Shown: positions 8,966 to 17,228 of the stretch, in pieces
Position numbering within the stretch: position 1 is the stretch's first letter
How the letters are laid out: every line of letters starts with the position of its first letter
DNA from: Simplicispira metamorpha
Lineage (GTDB): Bacteria > Pseudomonadota > Gammaproteobacteria > Burkholderiales > Burkholderiaceae_C
Assembly: GCF_004341365.1 (NCBI RefSeq)
Contig: NZ_SLXH01000002.1
Span: 124,001-188,000 of the forward strand
Direction of reading: 5' to 3'
Length of the DNA stretch: 64,000 bases
The notes under the pieces: generated by a model
What the model was told of the DNA's origin: nothing
Databases searched by the model: none
What the model saw: the letters and a program-made list of their open reading frames with translations, nothing else
Translations under genes and position numbers: made by a program

Positions 8966-9646
8966 TCAGGCCGCAGGCGCGCTGGGCGCTGCGACAGCGC
9001 TGGCAGCATCACCGATAGGTGCGTCGACAGGTGCGTCGGCAGGTGCACTGGCGGCTGCGTTGTCCACCGGGGTGTCGCTGGTGTGCGCGCTGGCGTTGTC
9101 ACGGGCCGGTGCAGCGCCGCGTGCAGGGGCTGCGGCGTCGCGGGCCACTTCGGCGCTGCGCAGGCGCGGTGCCAGGCCGCCGAGCACGCCGTTGACGTAT
9201 TTGTGGCCGTCGGTACCGCCAAACTCCTTGGCCAGCTCGATGCACTCGTTCAGCACCACGCGCCAGGGCACGTCGTGGCAGTGCTGCAATTCAAACGTGC
9301 CAATCCACATGGCAGCGTGTTCGATGGGCGAGATCTCGGCCATCTTGCGGTCTAGCAGCGGGGTGATCAGCGCGTCCAGGTCGGCAGCGGTGCTGATGCA
9401 GCCGTGCAGCACGGCGTTGTAGTGCGCTGCGTCGGCCTTGTGAAAGCCCGACAGGTCGCGCGTGAAGGCGTCGATGGACTCGGCGCTGTTGCCACCCACC
9501 AGGTGCTGGTAAAGCGCTTGCAGGACAAATTCACGGGCGCGCGTACGGCCCGACTTGGCGGCGGCCTTGCGTGCGCCCGTGCTGGTCAGGCCGGTGCGCG
9601 ATTGCCGGGGCGCTTGCGCGGGGGCGGCGGGGTTGTGCTCGCTCAT
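8966..9646 (-). CDS. nusB: NusB transcription antitermination factor
   Basis: 226 residues, longer than the about 140 of E. coli NusB. The NusB core is about residues 28-165 ([17 protein letters not shown], and near its end [29 protein letters not shown]). The excess is an N-terminal basic/Ala-Pro head and a low-complexity Ala/Pro-rich tail from about 165 onward. NusB binds boxA RNA with NusE in rRNA antitermination. Its start overlaps the ribH stop as ATGA, the common ribH-nusB coupling. Confidence 0.95.
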   Translation of the reverse strand: MSEHNPAAPAQAPRQSRTGLTSTGARKAAAKSGRTRAREFVLQALYQHLVGGNSAESIDAFTRDLSGFHKADAAHYNAVLHGCISTAADLDALITPLLDRKMAEISPIEHAAMWIGTFELQHCHDVPWRVVLNECIELAKEFGGTDGHKYVNGVLGGLAPRLRSAEVARDAAAPARGAAPARDNASAHTSDTPVDNAAASAPADAPVDAPIGDAASAVAAPSAPAA

Positions 9647-10107
9647 GACAGGGTTCCCAGGAGGTTGGCCATTTCGACGGCCACGTAGGCGGCGTCGCGC
9701 CCTTTTTCGGTTTGGCGGGCCACGGCCTGGTCGAGGTTTTCGGTGGTCAGGATGGCGTTGGCAATGGGCAGCTGGTAGTCCAGCGCAACGCGCGTGACGC
9801 CCGCACCCGATTCGTTGGCCACCAGCTCGAAGTGGTAGGTTTCGCCGCGGATGATGCAGCCCAGCGCAATCAGCGCGTCAAACTCGTCGCGCTCGGCCAG
9901 GGCTTGCAGGGCCAGCGGTACTTCCAGGGCGCCAGGCACGAACACATGGGTGATGTGCTCTGGCGCTACGCCCAGGTCTTGCAGGGCATTGCGGCAGGCC
10001 TCGGCCAGCGCGTTGGTAATGCCTTCGTTGAAGCGTGCCTGCACGATGCCGATGTGCAGCTTGCTGCCATCGAGGCCGTTGGCGGTGCCTTTGTCTGCGT
10101 TCAACAT
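9643..10107 (-). CDS. ribH: 6,7-dimethyl-8-ribityllumazine synthase
   Basis: 154 residues, the standard size. It condenses 3,4-dihydroxy-2-butanone 4-phosphate with the ribityl-aminouracil to give lumazine, the penultimate step of riboflavin synthesis. Family motifs are [33 protein letters not shown], the substrate loop [14 protein letters not shown], and [10 protein letters not shown]-like [12 protein letters not shown]. The ATG is preceded by a GGAGT ribosome-binding site at 6 bp. It sits directly between ribBX and nusB in one transcription unit. Confidence 0.96.
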   Translation of the reverse strand: MLNADKGTANGLDGSKLHIGIVQARFNEGITNALAEACRNALQDLGVAPEHITHVFVPGALEVPLALQALAERDEFDALIALGCIIRGETYHFELVANESGAGVTRVALDYQLPIANAILTTENLDQAVARQTEKGRDAAYVAVEMANLLGTLS

Positions 10108-10111
10108 GGGT

Positions 10112-11233
10112 TTACTCCTTGGGGATGTAGCCGGTGATTTCGAGGCCGTAGCCCATCATGCTGGGCATGCGCCGGGGCTGGCCCATGAGCTGCATGCGCT
10201 GGACGCCGCATTCGCGCAGGATTTGTGCGCCCACGCCGTAGGTGCGCAAGTCCATGCGGCCGCGCTCGGGGGCCTGTGCCGAGCGGGCCTTGCCCTCGAA
10301 CTGCTCCAGCAGTTGTGCGGCGCTTTCACCGCAGTTGAGCAGCACGGCCACGCCTTTGCCCTGGCTGGCGATGTATTGCAGGCTGCTGTCCAGCCCCCAT
10401 GAGTGCATGGAGCGGTTGACTTCCAGCGCGTCGAGTACCGACAGGGGCTCGTGTACGCGCACGGGCACCACGTCTTCGGGCGCCCAGGCACCCTTGACCA
10501 GCGCCAGGTGCACGGCCTGGCTGGGCTGGTCGCGGAAAGCGTGGGCGGTGAACTCGCCGTAGGCCGTTTGCAGCGTGCGCTGGCCCACCTTTTCGACCAG
10601 CGATTCGGTGCGGCTGCGGTACTCGATCAGGTCGGCGATGGTGCCAATCTTCAGGCCGTGTTCGGCGGCAAAAACTTGCAGATCGGGCAGGCGCGCCATG
10701 GTGCCGTCGTCTTTCATGATCTCGCAGATCACGGCAGCGGGGCTGCAGCCGGCCAGGGCCGACAGGTCGCAACCCGCTTCGGTGTGGCCTGCGCGCATGA
10801 GCACGCCGCCATCCACCGCTTGCAGCGGGAAGATGTGGCCTGGCTGCACCAGGTCGGTGGGCTGGCTGCTCTGGGCCACGGCCACCTGCACGGTGCGGGC
10901 GCGGTCGGCTGCGCTGATGCCGGTGGTCACGCCCTCAGCGGCCTCGATGGACACCGTGAACGCGGTGCTGTAGACGGTGCCGTTGCGCGCCGCCATGGGC
11001 GGCAGTTTCAAGAATTCGCAGCGCTCGCGTGTCAGCGTCAGGCAGATCAGGCCACGGCCAAAGCGGGCCATGAAGTTGATGGCCTCGGGCGTGACGTGGT
11101 CAGCGGCCAGCACCAGGTCGCCTTCGTTTTCGCGGTCTTCCTCATCGACGAGGATGACCATGCGCCCGGCGCGCATTTCGGCCACGATCTCTTGCACCGG
11201 CGAGATGGGTGCGGGGGTCAGGGGGGTTGTCAT
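10112..11233 (-). CDS. ribBA: DHBP synthase with degenerate RibA domain (RibBA/RibBX)
   Basis: 373 residues starting [16 protein letters not shown]. The N-terminal half (about 10-210) is a complete 3,4-dihydroxy-2-butanone 4-phosphate synthase: [12 protein letters not shown] acidic loop, [10 protein letters not shown] and the C-terminal catalytic histidine region. The C-terminal half has the GTP cyclohydrolase II position but lacks the SECLTGD...RCDCG zinc-binding cysteines; the matching stretch reads [16 protein letters not shown]. It therefore probably makes only the butanone phosphate, as in the RibBX hybrids known from proteobacteria, and a separate ribA should exist elsewhere. I see no FMN riboswitch upstream. 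Confidence 0.92.
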   Translation of the reverse strand: MTTPLTPAPISPVQEIVAEMRAGRMVILVDEEDRENEGDLVLAADHVTPEAINFMARFGRGLICLTLTRERCEFLKLPPMAARNGTVYSTAFTVSIEAAEGVTTGISAADRARTVQVAVAQSSQPTDLVQPGHIFPLQAVDGGVLMRAGHTEAGCDLSALAGCSPAAVICEIMKDDGTMARLPDLQVFAAEHGLKIGTIADLIEYRSRTESLVEKVGQRTLQTAYGEFTAHAFRDQPSQAVHLALVKGAWAPEDVVPVRVHEPLSVLDALEVNRSMHSWGLDSSLQYIASQGKGVAVLLNCGESAAQLLEQFEGKARSAQAPERGRMDLRTYGVGAQILRECGVQRMQLMGQPRRMPSMMGYGLEITGYIPKE

Positions 11234-11370
11234 GGGGGCTTTCTTCGGTGGGCCGCAGGGGGTGGGCCGCGTTGCAGCACCGCCGCACGGTGGGCCGGTG
11301 CGTGGTTGGCACGCGGGCCCAAAAAGGCTGGATTTTAGCGCCGTGGCGTGGGCCGTGCGCGCAGGGCGGT

Positions 11371-11679
11371 CTATATACCGGGCATTTCCAGCACCACGTC
11401 CGAGGCCGGGTGCGCCACGCAAGGCAGCACACAGCCGCTGGCGATCTCTTCTGCCGACAGGCCCGGCCAGTCCACGCTGTAGCGCACCTGGCCGCTGGCC
11501 AGCTGGCCTATGCAGGTGCGGCAGGTGCCGTTGCGGCAGGAGCTGGGCCAGTCAATGCCGCCTTGCTCCAGCGACACCAGCAGCGGCTGCTCGGGCCAGG
11601 CGTCGCACTGCTGGCCATCGGGGTGGGTGCGGGCAATAAAAAACGGGACGGCATGCGGTGCAGCGGAGGCAGTGGTCAT
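11371..11679 (-). CDS. 2Fe-2S ferredoxin
   Basis: 102 residues with a plant-type 2Fe-2S pattern: [11 protein letters not shown] supplies three cysteines (C-x4-C-x2-C) and a fourth lies about 33 residues later in [11 protein letters not shown]. It is a small soluble electron carrier with no fused domain. The redox partner is not evident; the gene lies alone, upstream of ribBX on the same strand, with a 137-bp gap. Confidence 0.88.
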   Translation of the reverse strand: MTTASAAPHAVPFFIARTHPDGQQCDAWPEQPLLVSLEQGGIDWPSSCRNGTCRTCIGQLASGQVRYSVDWPGLSAEEIASGCVLPCVAHPASDVVLEMPGI

Positions 11680-11720
11680 GGTGAAATAAATAGTTAAAAG
11701 TGGACTGTGGCCTTGCGTGG

Positions 11721-11750
11721 CGGGCGCTAGCAGCTATTTAATTGATAGCG
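11721..11750. repeat. REP-like repeat, half copy (copy 2)
   Basis: Contains the family tail GGGCGCTAGCAGCTATTTAA without the opposing arm. It lies upstream of the ferredoxin gene. Confidence 0.5.
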
Positions 11751-11791
11751 TTCTGTGGCTTGTGCTATGCCCACCCCCCGTCATGCGGGTG

Positions 11792-12042
11792 TGCCTGAAA
11801 AATAGGCAATGCGTTTTAGGGCCTTATCAATCAATGACTTAGCGCGCTAATGCAAGACTTTTTCAGAGTTATCCACACGATTGTCCAACGGAACAAGGGA
11901 TAACCCTAGTCCGGTGGGTGTGCGAAGTTGCCTAAAAAATAGGCATATCGTTGAATTTCATTAAAAATCAAGCACTTGCGTAGCTCATACAAGGCTTGTC
12001 AAAACTTGTCCACAGGATTGTCCAGTGCGCGCAGGGATAACC
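11792..12042. repeat. Tandem DnaA-box-bearing module A1/A2
   Basis: Two copies of a module repeat with a 137-bp period. Each begins with a short hairpin TGCCT-A/T-rich-AGGCA (11792-11808 and 11929-11945), then has a similar middle, then a DnaA-box-like nonamer (TTATCCACA at 11869-11877, TTGTCCACA at 12006-12014), then GATTGTCCA and AGGGATAACC. This occupies most of the 386-bp gap between the ferredoxin and DUF427 genes, which holds no gene. A related pair occurs at 22.8-23.2 kb. Confidence 0.7.
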
Positions 12043-12065
12043 GCGCGCTGGCGCCTGCCCCGGTT

Positions 12066-12344
12066 TCAGGCCACCGACACGCCCTTCCAGAAGGCCACAT
12101 GGCCGCGCACATGTTCGGCCTCGGGGCGCGGGTCGGCATACGTCCAGGCCGCTTCGGGGTTGAGTTCGCCGTTCACCAGCAGCGACAAATACGTGGCCTG
12201 GCCCTTCCAGGGGCAGGTGGTTTTGTGGTTGCTGAAGGTGAAGTATTCGCGGTGCAGTGCGCTCTCGGGAAAGTAGTGGTTTCCTTCGACCAGTATGGTG
12301 TCGTCGCTCTCGGCGACCACCACGCCGTTCCAGATGGCTTTCAT
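12066..12344 (-). CDS. DUF427 domain protein
   Basis: 92 residues covering a complete DUF427 domain: MKAIWNGVVVAESDDT, HYFPESAL, CPWKGQATYLSL and AWTYADPRPEA are the typical conserved blocks. The family is a small beta-rich fold of unknown function. It is monocistronic here, divergent from gshA with a 211-bp spacer that contains a REP-like element. Confidence 0.88.
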   Translation of the reverse strand: MKAIWNGVVVAESDDTILVEGNHYFPESALHREYFTFSNHKTTCPWKGQATYLSLLVNGELNPEAAWTYADPRPEAEHVRGHVAFWKGVSVA

Positions 12345-12370
12345 GGGTTCTCCTCGTCAGGGTTAAAGGT

Positions 12371-12420
12371 TAAAAATGGCTCCAGCGCCCGCCCAGTGCG
12401 CGCGAGCAGCTATCAAAAAC
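12371..12420. repeat. REP-like repeat, copy 3
   Basis: AAAAATGGCTCCAGCGC...GCGCGAGCAGCTATCAAAAA follows the family consensus (AAAA, GGCTCCAGCGC, loop, GCGCAAGCAGCTATCAAAA). It lies between DUF427 and gshA. Confidence 0.65.
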
Positions 12421-12555
12421 ATACTGCATCCGGCGCTGGGCGCCCAGGCCGCGAGGCAAGGGCGATGGTACGCGCCGGGTTTGGCCAGGGCCGTCAGCAA
12501 GCCGTGGTCTGGCCGTGTTAAGTTTCGGCCCGAAACAAAAGATAGGCAATGACAC

Positions 12556-14082
12556 ATGACAGCCTTGCAGAAAAAAATGATCGCGCCCACCCTGGAGCAG
12601 CTCACGGGCATGCGCCGTGGCATTGAAAAAGAAGGCCTGCGCGTGCTGCCCAGCGGCAGCCTGGCCTTGACGCCCCACCCGCTGGCGCTGGGCGCAGCGC
12701 TGACGCACCCGCACATCACCACCGACTACAGCGAGTCGCAAATCGAGCTCATCACCGGCGCGCGCCTGGGCGTACAAGAGTGCCTCGATGAGCTGACGGC
12801 CATTCACCAGTTTGTGTACCACACGCTGCAGGCGCAGGGCGGCGAGATGCTGTGGGTGTCGAGCATGCCCTGCGGCTTGCCCACCGACGAGACCATCCCG
12901 CTGGCGCGCTACGGCAGCTCCAACGTGGGCCGCGCCAAGAGCGTGTACCGCATGGGCCTGGGCCACCGCTACGGGCGGCGCATGCAGACCATCTCGGGCC
13001 TGCACTACAACTGGTCGTTGCCGGGCGTGACCAGCGACCAATACTTTGCGCTGATCCGCAATTTCCGCCGCCACGCCTTTGTGCTGCTGTACCTGTTTGG
13101 CGCTTCGCCTGCGCTGTGCCCGTGCTTTGTGCAGGGGCGCGACCACGCCTTGCAGCCGCTGGGCGACAGCGGCGCTTCGCTCTACCTGCCGCACGCCACG
13201 TCGCTGCGCATGGGCCGCCTGGGCTACCAGAGCGACGCCCAGGCCAGTCTGGCCGTGAGCTACAACGGCCTGGAGGGCTACGCCAACTCCCTGCACGAAG
13301 CCTTGACCCAGCCGTACCCCGCCTACGAGGCCGTGGGCGTGCGCAACCCCGGCGGCGACTACAACCAGCTGGCCACCAGCCTGCTGCAGATCGAGAACGA
13401 GTTCTACGGCACCATCCGCCCCAAGCGCACCGTGCGCACCGGCGAGCGCCCGCTGCATGCCCTGCGCGAGCGCGGTGTGGAATACGTGGAAGTGCGCCTG
13501 ATGGACCTCGATCCCTTCGAGTCGGTGGGCATTGCCGCCCAGACCATGCGCTTTCTGGACGTGTTTTTGCTGCACTGCCTGCTCTCGGACAGCCCGCCCG
13601 ACACGCCCGCCGAGATTGCCCAAATCAAGCACAACCAGCACCTGACGGCAGAGCGCGGCCGCGAGCCGGGCCTGACCTTGCAGCGCCAGGGCCAGCCGGT
13701 GGCGCTGGCCACTTGGGGCGCCGACATCCTGGCCGAGTGCGCGCCGCTGGCCGCCGCGCTGGACGCGGCCCACGCCACCGACGCCTACAGCGTGGCCTTG
13801 CAGGCGGCGCAGGCGCGGCTGGCACAGCCCGAGAGCACGCCCTCGGCGCGGGTGTTGCAAGAGATGGCGGCGCAGGGCAACAGCTTCAACGCGTTTGCTT
13901 TGCAGCAGTCGGTGCGCGCCCGCGACGCCCTGCTGCAGCAACCCTGGCCCGCCGCACAGCAACAGCACTTCGAGGCCCTGGCGCGCGAATCCATCGCCGC
14001 GCAAAAAGCCATCGAGGCCGCCGACACCCTGGCCTTCGAGGACTGGCGCCAGCGCTATGTGGCGGTGGAGGAGCTGGGCTGA
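12556..14082 (+). CDS. gshA: Glutamate-cysteine ligase
   Basis: 508 residues, close to the about 518 of E. coli GshA. It makes gamma-glutamylcysteine from glutamate, cysteine and ATP, the first step of glutathione synthesis. The N-terminus MRRGIEKEGLRV, HITTDYSESQIELIT, the MPCGLP and LHYNWSLP blocks, and VEYVEVRLMDLDPF are characteristic of the gammaproteobacterial-type enzyme, unlike the plant-like GshA of many other bacteria. gshB is not adjacent. Confidence 0.93.
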   Translation: MTALQKKMIAPTLEQLTGMRRGIEKEGLRVLPSGSLALTPHPLALGAALTHPHITTDYSESQIELITGARLGVQECLDELTAIHQFVYHTLQAQGGEMLWVSSMPCGLPTDETIPLARYGSSNVGRAKSVYRMGLGHRYGRRMQTISGLHYNWSLPGVTSDQYFALIRNFRRHAFVLLYLFGASPALCPCFVQGRDHALQPLGDSGASLYLPHATSLRMGRLGYQSDAQASLAVSYNGLEGYANSLHEALTQPYPAYEAVGVRNPGGDYNQLATSLLQIENEFYGTIRPKRTVRTGERPLHALRERGVEYVEVRLMDLDPFESVGIAAQTMRFLDVFLLHCLLSDSPPDTPAEIAQIKHNQHLTAERGREPGLTLQRQGQPVALATWGADILAECAPLAAALDAAHATDAYSVALQAAQARLAQPESTPSARVLQEMAAQGNSFNAFALQQSVRARDALLQQPWPAAQQQHFEALARESIAAQKAIEAADTLAFEDWRQRYVAVEELG

Positions 14083-14095
14083 TTTTTTCTGGGGC

Positions 14096-14155
14096 CCATT
14101 TTTAGATCGAATTGGCCTCTAAAGCTTGTACAGCGGGCGCTTACAGCTCACTAAG
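14096..14155. repeat. REP-like repeat, degenerate copy 4
   Basis: AATTGGCCTCTAAAGCTTGTACAGCGGGCGCTTACAGCT is a diverged copy of the intergenic family, running into the end of the downstream convergent gene. It lies where the two converging transcripts would end. Confidence 0.5.
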
Positions 14156-14455
14156 TTGTAGCAGCGCTTCCTGGCGCCAGTATTCTGTGGCCGCGTAAAA
14201 CCCCTCCCAGACGCAGCCGTTGCAGCCGCGTCCGCAGCAGCTGGTGGGCTCGGGTGGTGGTGCGCGCAGTGCCACACCCGCAGCATCGGCCTGTTGCTGC
14301 AGTTGCTGGAACAGACGCCGGGCGCTGGGCAGATCGTTGGCGGGGGCGGGCAGGGCGGGAGTCGCCACGGGAGCGGTGCCGGGCACGGGCGAAAGTGCGG
14401 GTGCGGTGGGGGCGGCCTCGGGCACGGGCGCTGCGGGCGGTGCGGTGCCGCTCAT
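14141..14455 (-). CDS. Oxidoreductase-like domain small protein
   Basis: 104 residues. The C-terminal third carries CCGRGCNGCVWEGFYAATEY, the hallmark of the 'oxidoreductase-like, N-terminal' family (PF09791), a short cysteine-rich segment of unknown role. The N-terminal two thirds is low-complexity Pro/Ala. Its start overlaps the stop of the upstream small membrane protein as ATGA, so the two are probably made together. Confidence 0.75.
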   Translation of the reverse strand: MSGTAPPAAPVPEAAPTAPALSPVPGTAPVATPALPAPANDLPSARRLFQQLQQQADAAGVALRAPPPEPTSCCGRGCNGCVWEGFYAATEYWRQEALLQLSEL

Positions 14456-14700
14456 GGCTGGCGGCGCTGGGCAGCGCGCTGGCGCAGGCCGTACTGCACC
14501 AGAAAAGCCACGCCCAGCACCAGCGCAAACCAGCCCACCACGGCGGCCTGGTGCATCATTTCGCGCACGCTGCCCGAGCGGGCAAAGTACGGCGCCAGCA
14601 GCACGATCAGCCCGATCAGCGCGCAGGTCACGCCCTTGAACAACAACTCCTGGTCGGCTTTGCGCTGGCGCGCGGTGGGGGTGCGGTCGGGTGAGTTCAT
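14452..14700 (-). CDS. Small two-TM membrane protein
   Basis: 82 residues with two hydrophobic helices at about 22-42 (GVTCALIGLIVLLAPYFA) and 54-70 (VVGWFALVLGVAFLVQYG). No family recognised. It is translationally coupled to the downstream oxidoreductase-like protein (4-bp overlap). Codon use matches neighbours, and both ends are clean, supporting a real gene. Confidence 0.65.
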   Translation of the reverse strand: MNSPDRTPTARQRKADQELLFKGVTCALIGLIVLLAPYFARSGSVREMMHQAAVVGWFALVLGVAFLVQYGLRQRAAQRRQP

Positions 14701-14901
14701 GGCAGTCAGCGGCGGGTGAGCGCAGGGGTGCAGTGGGGCAATGGCGGCGTGGGGCGCAGTGCGCCCGGCGCGCGATTATCGGCGCGGGCTGCGTTCCATG
14801 TGGGGTGCAGGGGCTGTGCGGCCTCTGGTGCCGGGGTGTGGTTTGGGGGTGTGGCCTGCGGTGCAGGACAATCAGCCCCCTCTTTACCGCCTGCTGCTTC
14901 C

Positions 14902-15852
14902 ATGCGCCGTTCGAAACACCTGCCTTTTACTGCCACCTGGGGCCGCTGGGCGCGTGGCGCCGCGCTGTGCCTGCGCATGACGCGCCCGGGGTTTCTGGTG
15001 ATGACGGCGGTGGGCTGTCTGGTGGGGCTGGCCAGTGCGCACGGCTCGGGCGTGGCACTGTCGCTGCCCGCCGCGCTGGCCACGCTGGTGCTGGCGCTGC
15101 TGGCCCATGCAGCGGCCAACCTGCTCAACGACCACGCCGACGCCCTCAATGGCGCCGACGCGGCCAACGTGCAGGGGCTGTATCCCTTCACCGGCGGATC
15201 GCGCCTGGTGCAGAACGGCGTCGTGCAGGTGCAGGACATGCGCCGCCTGGCCCTGGCGCTGCTGGTGCTGGTGGTGCCCGGCGGGCTGTGGCTGGCTTGG
15301 CACAGCGGCCCGGGGCTGCTGTGGATAGGCGCCGTGGGTCTGGTGTTGGGCTGGGCCTATTCGGCACCGCCGCTGGCCCTGATGGCGCGTGGCCTGGGCG
15401 AGCTGGCAGTGGCATGCTCCTGGGCCTTGATTGCCGTCGGCGCCGACTATGTACAGCGCGGCCAGTGGGCCGGGGTGTCTGCGGCAGCAGCGGTCAGTTT
15501 TGGCCTGATGAGCGCCAATGTGCTGGTGGGCAATGCCTTTCCGGATGCGGCCTCGGATGCGCTGGTGGGCAAACGCACCCTGGCCGTGCGCCTGGGGCCG
15601 CGTGGGGCGGCTGTGCTGTACCTGCTGCTGGCCGTGCTGGCGCATGGCTGGGTGGGCGCGATGGTCTGGGCCAGCGTACTGCCGCCCACGGCCCTGTGGG
15701 CGTGGCTGGCGGCGCCGCTGGCGCTGGTGGCGGGCACTTTGCTGCTGCGCCATGGTGCCCAGCCTGCGCGATTGCGCCCGGCCCTGGTGCTGGGCATTGC
15801 CGCCGTGCTGGTGCACGGCGTGGCGCTGTCGCTTGGAATTTGGAATTTTTGA
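14902..15852 (+). CDS. UbiA-family prenyltransferase (MenA-like)
   Basis: 316 residues with about eight or nine TM helices. The two Asp-rich Mg-diphosphate motifs of the UbiA superfamily are visible: NDHADALNGAD at about residue 75 and PDAASD (with the following ALVGKRTLAVRLG) at about 215. The arrangement and FTGGSRLVQNG segment resemble MenA/1,4-dihydroxy-2-naphthoate prenyltransferases more than UbiA, but no other menaquinone genes are near. The chosen start (MRRSKHLPF) directly precedes the basic amphipathic head; an upstream extension in the same frame lacks homologous character. Confidence 0.82.
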   Translation: MRRSKHLPFTATWGRWARGAALCLRMTRPGFLVMTAVGCLVGLASAHGSGVALSLPAALATLVLALLAHAAANLLNDHADALNGADAANVQGLYPFTGGSRLVQNGVVQVQDMRRLALALLVLVVPGGLWLAWHSGPGLLWIGAVGLVLGWAYSAPPLALMARGLGELAVACSWALIAVGADYVQRGQWAGVSAAAAVSFGLMSANVLVGNAFPDAASDALVGKRTLAVRLGPRGAAVLYLLLAVLAHGWVGAMVWASVLPPTALWAWLAAPLALVAGTLLLRHGAQPARLRPALVLGIAAVLVHGVALSLGIWNF

Positions 15853-15864
15853 AAGAACACGAAC

Positions 15865-16815
15865 ATGGCTATCCAGTGGTTTCCCGGTCACATGCACCTG
15901 ACCAAGAAGGCAATTGCCGAACGCATCAAAGACATCGACGTGGTGATCGAGGTGCTGGACGCGCGCCTGCCCGGCTCCAGCGCCAACCCGCTGCTGGCCG
16001 AGCTGACGGGCCACAAGCCCACGCTCAAGGTGCTGAACAAACAAGACGTGGCCGACCCCGAGCGCACCGCGCTGTGGCTGGACTGGTACAACGCCCAAAG
16101 CGATACCGCTGCCGTGCCGCTGGACGCCTCCGAGCCCGCGCCCGCGCGCAAGCTCATCGACGGCTGCCACCGCCTGGCGCCCAACCGGGGCGGCATGGCC
16201 AAGCCCATGCGCGTGCTCATTTGCGGCGTGCCCAACGTGGGCAAGTCCACGCTCATCAACACGCTGACCAACAAGCGCCATGCCAAGACCGGCGACGAGG
16301 CTGGCATCACCAAGCTGGAGCAGCGCATCACGCTGACCGATGACTTTTATCTGTGGGATACGCCCGGCATGCTCTGGCCGCGCATCACCGCACCCGAGAG
16401 CGGCTTCAACCTGGCCGCCAGTGGCGCCATTGGCCGCAACGCCTACGACGAAGAGCTGGTGGCGCTGGAGCTGCTGCAACGCCTGCAAACGCACTACGCC
16501 CCGCTGCTGGAGGCGCGCTACAAACTGGGCCTGCCCGAAGGCGCCGTGGCCCAGCTGCGCGACGACGAACTGCTCGAAGCCATTGGCCGCAAACGCGGCG
16601 CCATGCTGGGCGGTGGTCGCGTCAACCTGCAAAAAACGGCCGAGATCGTGATGACCGACTTTCGCGCCGCCATCCTGGGGCGCATCACGCTGGAGACGCC
16701 CGCCGAGTTTGAAGCCTGGCGCGCCGCTGGTGCCTTGCAAGACGCCGAGCGCGAAGCCAAAAAACAGGCCCGGGCGAGCAAGAAAAAGGGCCGCAAAGCG
16801 CCCGAAGCGCCGTAA
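15865..16815 (+). CDS. ylqF: Ribosome biogenesis GTPase YlqF/RbgA
   Basis: 316 residues of a circularly permuted GTPase: G4 (LNKQDVAD, about residue 55) comes before G1 (GVPNVGKST, about 125) and G3 (DTPG, about 165). This order defines the YlqF/YawG family, which acts in late 50S assembly. The N-terminus MAIQWFPGHMHLTKKAIAE is the conserved family start. A Lys/Arg-rich tail ends the protein. It begins 12 bp after the prenyltransferase. Confidence 0.95.
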   Translation: MAIQWFPGHMHLTKKAIAERIKDIDVVIEVLDARLPGSSANPLLAELTGHKPTLKVLNKQDVADPERTALWLDWYNAQSDTAAVPLDASEPAPARKLIDGCHRLAPNRGGMAKPMRVLICGVPNVGKSTLINTLTNKRHAKTGDEAGITKLEQRITLTDDFYLWDTPGMLWPRITAPESGFNLAASGAIGRNAYDEELVALELLQRLQTHYAPLLEARYKLGLPEGAVAQLRDDELLEAIGRKRGAMLGGGRVNLQKTAEIVMTDFRAAILGRITLETPAEFEAWRAAGALQDAEREAKKQARASKKKGRKAPEAP

Positions 16816-16857
16816 CCCGCCGTACCGCAGCCCGCTGCGCCCCTTTGTCTTCTGCTT

Positions 16858-16920
16858 TTTTGAGGCCAAAAACGACTCCAGCGCTTGCAGGGCAAGCGCT
16901 GGAAGCTATCAATTAAAGAG
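16858..16920. repeat. REP-like hairpin repeat, copy 5
   Basis: A full family copy with a perfect 10-bp stem: CCAGCGCTTG (16878-16887) and CAAGCGCTGG (16893-16902) around a 5-nt loop. It lies between convergent ylqF and the small 47-aa gene, so it may terminate both transcripts, although no U-tract follows. Confidence 0.75.
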
Positions 16921-16964
16921 CAAAAAACCAGCTGCCGGGGGCGCGCAGCTGGTAGAGCGCGGGC

Positions 16965-17108
16965 TTATTTGTTCTTGTCTTTTCCGCGCGGGATGACGGA
17001 GGTGACGGGGGGCATGGGCCGGTCAGAGCCACTGCCTTCCCGGGGCGGCGAAGTGTCCTTCTTCGGTTTTTTCGCCATCTTGTTGTTGTGCATCTGTCCT
17101 TTGGCCAT
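16965..17108 (-). CDS. Small basic protein (47 aa), conserved-looking
   Basis: A 47-residue very basic protein, MAKGQMHNNKMAKKPKKD followed by a Ser/Pro-rich middle and ending RGKDKNK. Short proteins starting MAKGQ-x-x-(S/N)N-(R/K)-x-x-KKPKKD are, from memory, widespread in Burkholderiales and other proteobacteria with unknown function; the N-terminal half here fits that pattern. The frame continues upstream without a stop, but that extension overlaps the DHH phosphoesterase gene and is rejected. Confidence 0.65.
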   Translation of the reverse strand: MAKGQMHNNKMAKKPKKDTSPPREGSGSDRPMPPVTSVIPRGKDKNK

Positions 17109-17228
17109 GTGTTTCTCCGTGCGGGTTTCGGGATGTTTCAATCCACGCCCAAGGGGCGAGTAGGTGAGGCAGCGATGGTATGCGCAAAGCGCACGCTGCG
17201 CCGACATAGGGCGACAATGGGCGCCACC

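Noticed and set aside
11234-11370. Possible FMN riboswitch upstream of ribBX
   Set aside because: The 137-bp gap to the ferredoxin gene is too short and shows none of the conserved FMN-aptamer blocks.
11792-12042. Chromosomal origin of replication
   Set aside because: DnaA-box-like nonamers are present, but there is no AT-rich unwinding region with dnaA/dnaN and no clustering beyond the repeat module itself.
16946-16970. tRNA-like string AGCTGGTAGAGCGCGGGCTTA
   Set aside because: It resembles a D-arm, but no anticodon stem, T-loop (GGTTCRA) or acceptor stem follows, and the segment is the 3' end of the small basic protein gene.
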